A stretch of DNA of 64,000 nucleotides, from NCBI RefSeq assembly GCF_010093535.1, contig NW_022985165.1, forward strand, positions 729,311 through 793,310. The letters run 5' to 3'. Source of the DNA: Lindgomyces ingoldianus. Its lineage: Eukaryota; Ascomycota; Dothideomycetes; Pleosporales; Lindgomycetaceae. The translations under genes were made by a program, and so were the position numbers. This document shows positions 59,242 to 64,000 of the stretch, one piece after another. The notes under the pieces are model-generated. The model ran no database searches and was not told where the DNA came from. It saw only the letters and a list, made by a program, of their open reading frames with translations. Positions within the stretch are counted from its first letter, which is position 1. Each line of letters begins with the position of its first letter.

Positions 59242-61291
59242 ACGCCAAGGAAAAAGCAGGAAACTTGATTATTAGGTTCTTCTGCTGAGTTTATGCATGC
59301 ACCCTTTGGGTTTTTGTAGCTTCCATTTCTCTTGACAGTCATGTTTGCTTTTTTTCCTGATCCATAGTCAGATGCTTTACGCTAGATGCAATTTCATCGC
59401 TAAAAACCCTACCAATTATTCCTCTTTAAACTCTTTCCTTTACTGTGCCTGGTCCTCCTCCAACTTGCTCAAATTAACTGCGCTCTTAACCCTAAAACTC
59501 CATAAAACTCCAATTCTCAATACTGCTTCCCCCGACCAAAAACCCAAACAAGGCGCAGCTAAATCCCGTGTGGCCACAACAAGCGCAAGCACAGCCATAT
59601 TCCCCACACCCTTCTCCTGACAACATTAGTCCTAAATTACTCACCCAAGCACTTCCGAGATCAAATCCAAGGCTAGCTATGAACGAAGTAATCTATATCC
59701 CGAGATGCTCGTACATTGCTTTGGGGAAAATTTTGATCATCTTCGTTGGAGTGTCTTGTGCCTTTTGGAAGCTAAGCACGGGGGTCGATAGGACGTCGTA
59801 TGAAGCTTAGAGCGCATTGCTAGCTGCATGTGAAGAAGGTGGCTAGGAAATTGAGGACAAGAGATAGAGCTAATAATCCTCGGGAGTAAGCCATCGTCAG
59901 AGCCTTGATTGATAAAGGTCTCAATCGGCCGAGCTCTTCAACATTGGACATGAGCCATGTCCGCCATTGATATCGCCGACCAAATCTTGCACGAGCATGG
60001 AGTAATTGTGTGACCATTGTTTATTAGAAACATGAGTGTCGAAGACATATTGGGAGGGAGGAAGGATGCAAGTCCCGATTCGAACTGGTGTGCCCAGGAA
60101 ACTGAAGATTTGGTGAGCTTCACGGCCCATACATGGAAGAGTTGAAGAGATATTTGCTGGATGAAGCAAGTGCTGTTAGGTGCACAACCTCCATATCTTT
60201 CGCGCCTTGCATGAAAGTTGATTAATAAGTACACGAGGAAGGATACTTACTAGGTCTCTTCACCACTTAACTAAACGATGAGCACGCTTTTTGGTCGTTT
60301 GAACCGCAAGTGGCCTAGCGCGACGCTAGAGGAGGTGCCTTGGGTGCAGAAACCCGAATTTGAAGAGGATATCTCGATGAGGCTGCAGCATTTGCTAATG
60401 TTGCGTTTTGCTTCACTTAAAGTGTTGAGAAACTCAATATGTCCTCTAAGCTCGTCTTGAGATCCGAGTCCAGGGCAAGAGAAGGACTAGGCTTGCTTTG
60501 ATGAGAGTGGTTTCGAGCGTTGAGCTTCCACTAGACCATCACTCAAAAAATAGTGTCGCAGGGGGGGACTTCGTTGCAGTCGTCCTTCGATCCAGAGCCC
60601 ACAGCCATGAGAAATTTTAGGTAGTTGTTTTGGAAGAGTCTATCGACCACAAGAAAACAGCCCGGCTTTGTGACCCGAGATATCCAACACCTCAGAGACC
60701 CTCAATAAACATCCCCCAAAAAGCATCACCAAATGACTCCCTTCACCCCCCAAATCCCACCACCGCCTACCCTACTCCCCCGACGTCACCGCCTCAACCT
60801 CCGGCGCAGTCACGGCGCCATCTGCCCCGATTAGATTGATCTACATATCCGGCTTTGCCCTAAGCCGCTTCGCCTTCCTTGGGCCCAAGTCCCAACCCCA
60901 AACCACCTCATTCTAACCCCTTATTCCAGCTTTATTCGCAATCCCCGAAACATCTTGTTCTCTTGTACCTCACTGCACTTCTTGGAGTTCCGAGTTTCGA
61001 AACTTGCGATACATTAGCCAAGATACGCTTGCGAGGGATAGTGGATGCTGATTGGTTTAGAGGACGGTGCGGGGATTTCTTGAGGTGGACTTAGGATGAG
61101 GCTAAGGTATCTTGGTGAGATTTGTATTGCTTGGGAGTGAGTAGTACCTAGAGTATATAAAGATGAATGCATACTTCGATTTGACAGCCGTAACTTCGAT
61201 ACATCGCCCAGCCGCCATTGCAATCGCTCATGTTCATCTACCTGGCTCTTGTCTCCCTCCATAAAGTACAAATTCTTGCGAATTTGCAACT
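59242..61291. other. intergenic region, nothing recognised
   Basis: Only short frames with irregular composition appear on both strands (for example 60,630-60,839 +, Pro/Thr-rich). No domain, tRNA or transposon feature was found. The end of the interval precedes the possible small secreted protein. Confidence 0.45.
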
Positions 61292-61689
61292 ATGCGCTTC
61301 GCCTCTACTATCACACCTGTTCTTACCCTCCTCTTCACACAATTATCGCAAGCCGCGACCCTAGGTCTTGAAACTCAGTAAGTAGATTGCTCATCGCATG
61401 GTGAATACGAACCCTACACTGGTCTTGCGAAGCCACTAGTACTTGTCTCTTCTTTACCATATAATATCCATAATACTGATCAGGACAAAGATTGTGGGGC
61501 AAGCGGCAAAGATTGCAGAGCAACGGGATTCTCGGGTTGTGTTGGATATCCGAGTAGGTATTTCCACTTGAAGAGAAGGGTTGAGTAGATGATATGTGCA
61601 AGATTGCTGATATTAAGCCATAGATCTTCGGTGTCCGTATAAGGGATGTGCATGCACGAACTATTAGAGAATCGGCTCGAGGATGCTAA
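61292..61689 (+). CDS. possible small secreted protein
   Basis: A signal-peptide-like start, MRFASTITPVLTLLFTQLSQ followed by A-AT, is encoded at 61292-61377 and ends in a good donor (GTAAGTAG). Two further exons, 61484-61553 (acceptor CTGATCAG) and 61624-61689 (intron GTAGGT...GCCATAG with a GCTGAT branch), continue the frame to give 73 aa in total, with a short, Arg-rich mature part containing one Cys. I do not recognise it. An alternative frame over exon 2 gives a Cys-rich stretch (KDCGASGKDCRATGFSGC), typical of small secreted proteins, but would need a different junction. The signal peptide and splice signals are the real evidence; the product is otherwise uncertain. Confidence 0.35.
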
Positions 61690-62039
61690 GAAGGTGTGGG
61701 TTTAGTGAGTGCCATTGCGACGCTAATGGACAGAACGTTTTTGCAAAAGATCGTCAATTCTTGTTGCAGATTCTGATACGTTTGGGCTGACGAGGAAGTC
61801 AAAGTTAATAAACGATGTCGGCGATCTCTACCATATTCATAAGACACGACCTCACAAGCCTGCATCATACTACTCCACACTTAGTCCTTCCATTATCCAT
61901 TCTCATGAAATCTAATGTCTTGTATATAGTACATTTCTATTGACGCGCCTTCAAGCACGGGGTATCAAAGCACACCAAACACCCGACAGTAAAATACAAA
62001 CAATAAAATACGAGATCGAGCCTGAAACCTTTGACCTAA
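61690..62039. other. intergenic region, 3' flank of the C2H2 gene
   Basis: About 350 bases without a supported frame, between the possible small secreted gene (plus) and the 3' end of the C2H2 gene (minus). Nothing seen. Confidence 0.5.
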
Positions 62040-64000
62040 TCAACTTTGCGATGTGAAGAGGTGTAGTTGGTCCTGACGTATTGGTGTGGGATGAGGTTGC
62101 TGAATCATAAAGTCGGGCTCCATCTCGTTTCCATGTGGAGAGGGTTGACGATGGGGAGACGAACGTCTCGAGCTTAGATTACTCCTGACTCTGCGCAAAG
62201 GCCCCGCGATCCGCTGGCCTAGGGACGGCCGATCGTAGTATGGAGATTCCTCGAAGGCTGGAGCGCTATCGAAGTAATTGAAAAAGCCAAGCGGGTTGGT
62301 CGTAGGTCTCCCTGGATCAGCAAATCCAGGGTCGTGGTGGGAGTTTTCCGAGGCATTGGCCATGTGTGACTCCAGATCTGAAGGTAAAGGCGGTATCTCG
62401 GGCTGAGTTAAGTCCAGGAAATCGGCAGGGTCGAGGTCCATGTAGCTGATACGTCGTCCTGAAGTATCCGTCATGGCTGGCTCTGAAAATGACGACGCGC
62501 TGGAACCAACGTGGGAGGAGCTGGGTAGAGGCGGTTGCGACATGTTCGCGTGGCTCGCCTGAAGTAAAGCCGCATTTACCGCGGCAAGACGGGTCCGGGA
62601 TAGAGAGGTGTTGGGTCTCCCGATGAGAATCTGCATGCACTGCTCTCGAGTTAGGCGATTGAAATTGGGGACCGAGTCCCTACTCGGCGTGACAAATCCA
62701 GGCGGCAGTGTTATGTGTGACGCCTCAATGGGTATATCCGAACGCAAGCTTAAGGCAGTGATTAGTACATCTTCCCTACTCGGCCGGAGATCGCAACATT
62801 CAAGCTTCTGTCTTAAAATCCTCGTGTTGTCCACACACCAACTGATCTGCGATCGAGTTTCCCTTAGCCGCTCATCCAACATAAGGCATAGGTCCTTCCA
62901 GGTATCATGCGTCGCCTCTTGTCGTATGAGGTTGCGAATCACATTAGTATACTTCCATTGCTCGAATGTCCATCCGTTCTTCATGTGTTTCGCCACATGG
63001 TCGCATCGCTCGTCCCATCCGATACTGACTTCTTTGCATCTGTCGAAGCCGCAGCTAAATACCTTCCGAGGGAGCAGCTGGATTTTGATATCAGTTAGGG
63101 ACGGTAGTGGTCGGCCCGAGTGATACCGCTGATGATGCTTCACAAAATCTTTCTGGCGGTCGAAGATCCGACCACAGCCATTTACAATGCAAGGCCAATC
63201 CTCGCCAGTCTCATGCATCCTCATTTCATGTTTCTTCCAGTCCGATTTGGCCTTGAAAGTTTTTAGGATCTGCAGATCGGCGCAATACGTACAGAACATG
63301 AATGAATCACCCGAGTGGCCGTGGTTCCTCTCACTTGGGAATGGCGAAGAGATGCTGCTCACATCTTCATCCGTTGGGGTGATAGCTATTTCTAAGCTCG
63401 ATTCCATCGGGCTGCTCTCATCGGACAATGGCGTGAGGACAGCGGGGACAGGTCGTGTGGGATCAAGGCCGGATGGATATGACCTCGGTTCGGGCCGCCT
63501 CCCGCGAGACCGAGATGAAGAAGAAGAAGCGATTGATGGCGCAAGCTCACTGCTTGCCGTTGACAAGGTGGACACAAATGAGAGCCTAGAACGCATAGAT
63601 GCATTGGAAGAGGCAAGAGAGCTGAAGGAGGTGAGAGAGCTGAGAGATGATGCAGTCGAATTGCGGCCTAAAAAAATGAGTTTCGTGTGCAGAACTACAT
63701 GTTAAGCACACTTACGCGAATCCATAACTTGCTGAAACATTCGCTGAATGACCTGTGGAGGGTGCCTACTCAACAAGGCTTCAACATGTTGCAGAGAATC
63801 CTCTGGAATATCCACGTTGTCGTCCATCCCGGTGACTGGTTGAGAACACGGCCAAGTGGTTCCTGGGCCTATATGTATAATTGGGTGATAATGATGATTG
63901 ACATGCTTTGCCTCCAGTTCGGCGAAACGTATTGGAGGAGAGCCGCACGTGTTGGGGGCGCAGTCGCTTAGATAGCCGCAAGTAAAAATGGCGTGACTGG
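62040..64000 (-). CDS. C2H2 zinc-finger protein, 5' end outside the window
   Basis: On minus, exon (beyond 64000)-63716 joins exon 63667-62040 through a 48-bp intron (GTAAGTG...TTTTTTTAG), linking QQVMDS to RRNSTASSLSSLTSF. Three C2H2-type fingers follow a Ser-rich region: FCTYCADLQILKTF...KKHEMRMH, WPCIVNGCGRIFDRQKDFVKHHQRYH (split here as WPCIVNGCGRIF / KHHQRYH), and FSCGFDRCKEVSIGWDERCDHVAKH, then NGWTFEQWKYTNVIRNLIRQ, an arrangement common in uncharacterised fungal nuclear proteins. The C-terminal half is Ser/Pro-rich and disordered. A Met at 63827 would give 579 aa, but the same frame stays open to the window edge and encodes CGYLSDCAPNTCGSPPIRFA, so the true start is probably further upstream. 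Likely a DNA-binding regulator; target unknown. Confidence 0.82.

Noticed and set aside
60060..60110. Possible tRNA T-loop (TTCGAATC on minus)
   Set aside because: The flanking bases do not form a T stem, and no anticodon arm or acceptor stem could be drawn.

Overview
The window is a piece of a filamentous ascomycete (Pezizomycotina) chromosome. This rests on short introns (about 45-80 bp) with GTAAGT-like donors and CTAAC/CTGAC branch sites, genes on both strands without operons, and fungus-typical families: a VIB-1/XprG regulator, Zn2Cys6 and C2H2 regulators, a GT90/CAP10 protein, mannitol-1-phosphate dehydrogenase, Pns1 and FHS/DHA-type MFS carriers. The species cannot be named from what is visible. 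I worked out exon boundaries by hand from splice motifs, reading-frame continuity and family conservation.

Layout. 1-6.3 kb: no gene I can support. 6.3-10.9 kb: long leader and four-exon VIB-1/XprG-like NDT80/PhoG regulator. 12.3-13.2 kb: SRP receptor beta. 15.2-16.9 kb: cystathionine beta-synthase. 16.9-20.7 kb: gene-poor. 20.7-21.8 kb: a fungal hypothetical gene broken by one in-frame TAA. 22.1-24.4 kb: divergent pair of a tiny membrane protein and a GH47 alpha-mannosidase. 26.4-28.2 kb: Pns1/CTL transporter. 29.2-30.4 kb: mannitol-1-phosphate 5-dehydrogenase. 32.1-41.6 kb: a decayed block containing three pseudogenes (NRPS-like adenylation domain, isochorismatase/N-carbamoylsarcosine amidase-like hydrolase, BBE-type FAD oxidase) around one intact Zn2Cys6 regulator, plus a tiny acyl-anchored Gly/His-rich protein. 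42.8-43.3 kb: conserved fungal two-TM protein. 43.3-47 kb: gene-poor. 47-50.3 kb: GT90/CAP10 protein. 50.9-52.7 kb and 53.9-55.3 kb: two MFS carriers. 57.5-59.2 kb: ankyrin protein. 61.3-61.7 kb: possible small secreted protein. 62.0-64.0 kb: C2H2 protein running off the right edge.

How it fits together. The intact genes are mostly unrelated housekeeping or surface/secretory functions (ER targeting, N-glycan trimming, a GT90 glycosyltransferase, mannitol and sulfur-amino-acid metabolism). The most informative region is 32-42 kb. It looks like a dead specialised-metabolism locus: an activation enzyme, a cysteine hydrolase, an FAD oxidase and a regulator, in which all three enzymes have stops and frameshifts but keep recognisable introns. 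Many of the stops sit where relatives have Trp or Gln and are explained by G:C to A:T transitions (TGG to TAG/TGA, CAA/CAG to TAA), the spectrum expected from repeat-induced point mutation or cytosine deamination. The hypothetical gene at 21 kb carries the same type of lesion.
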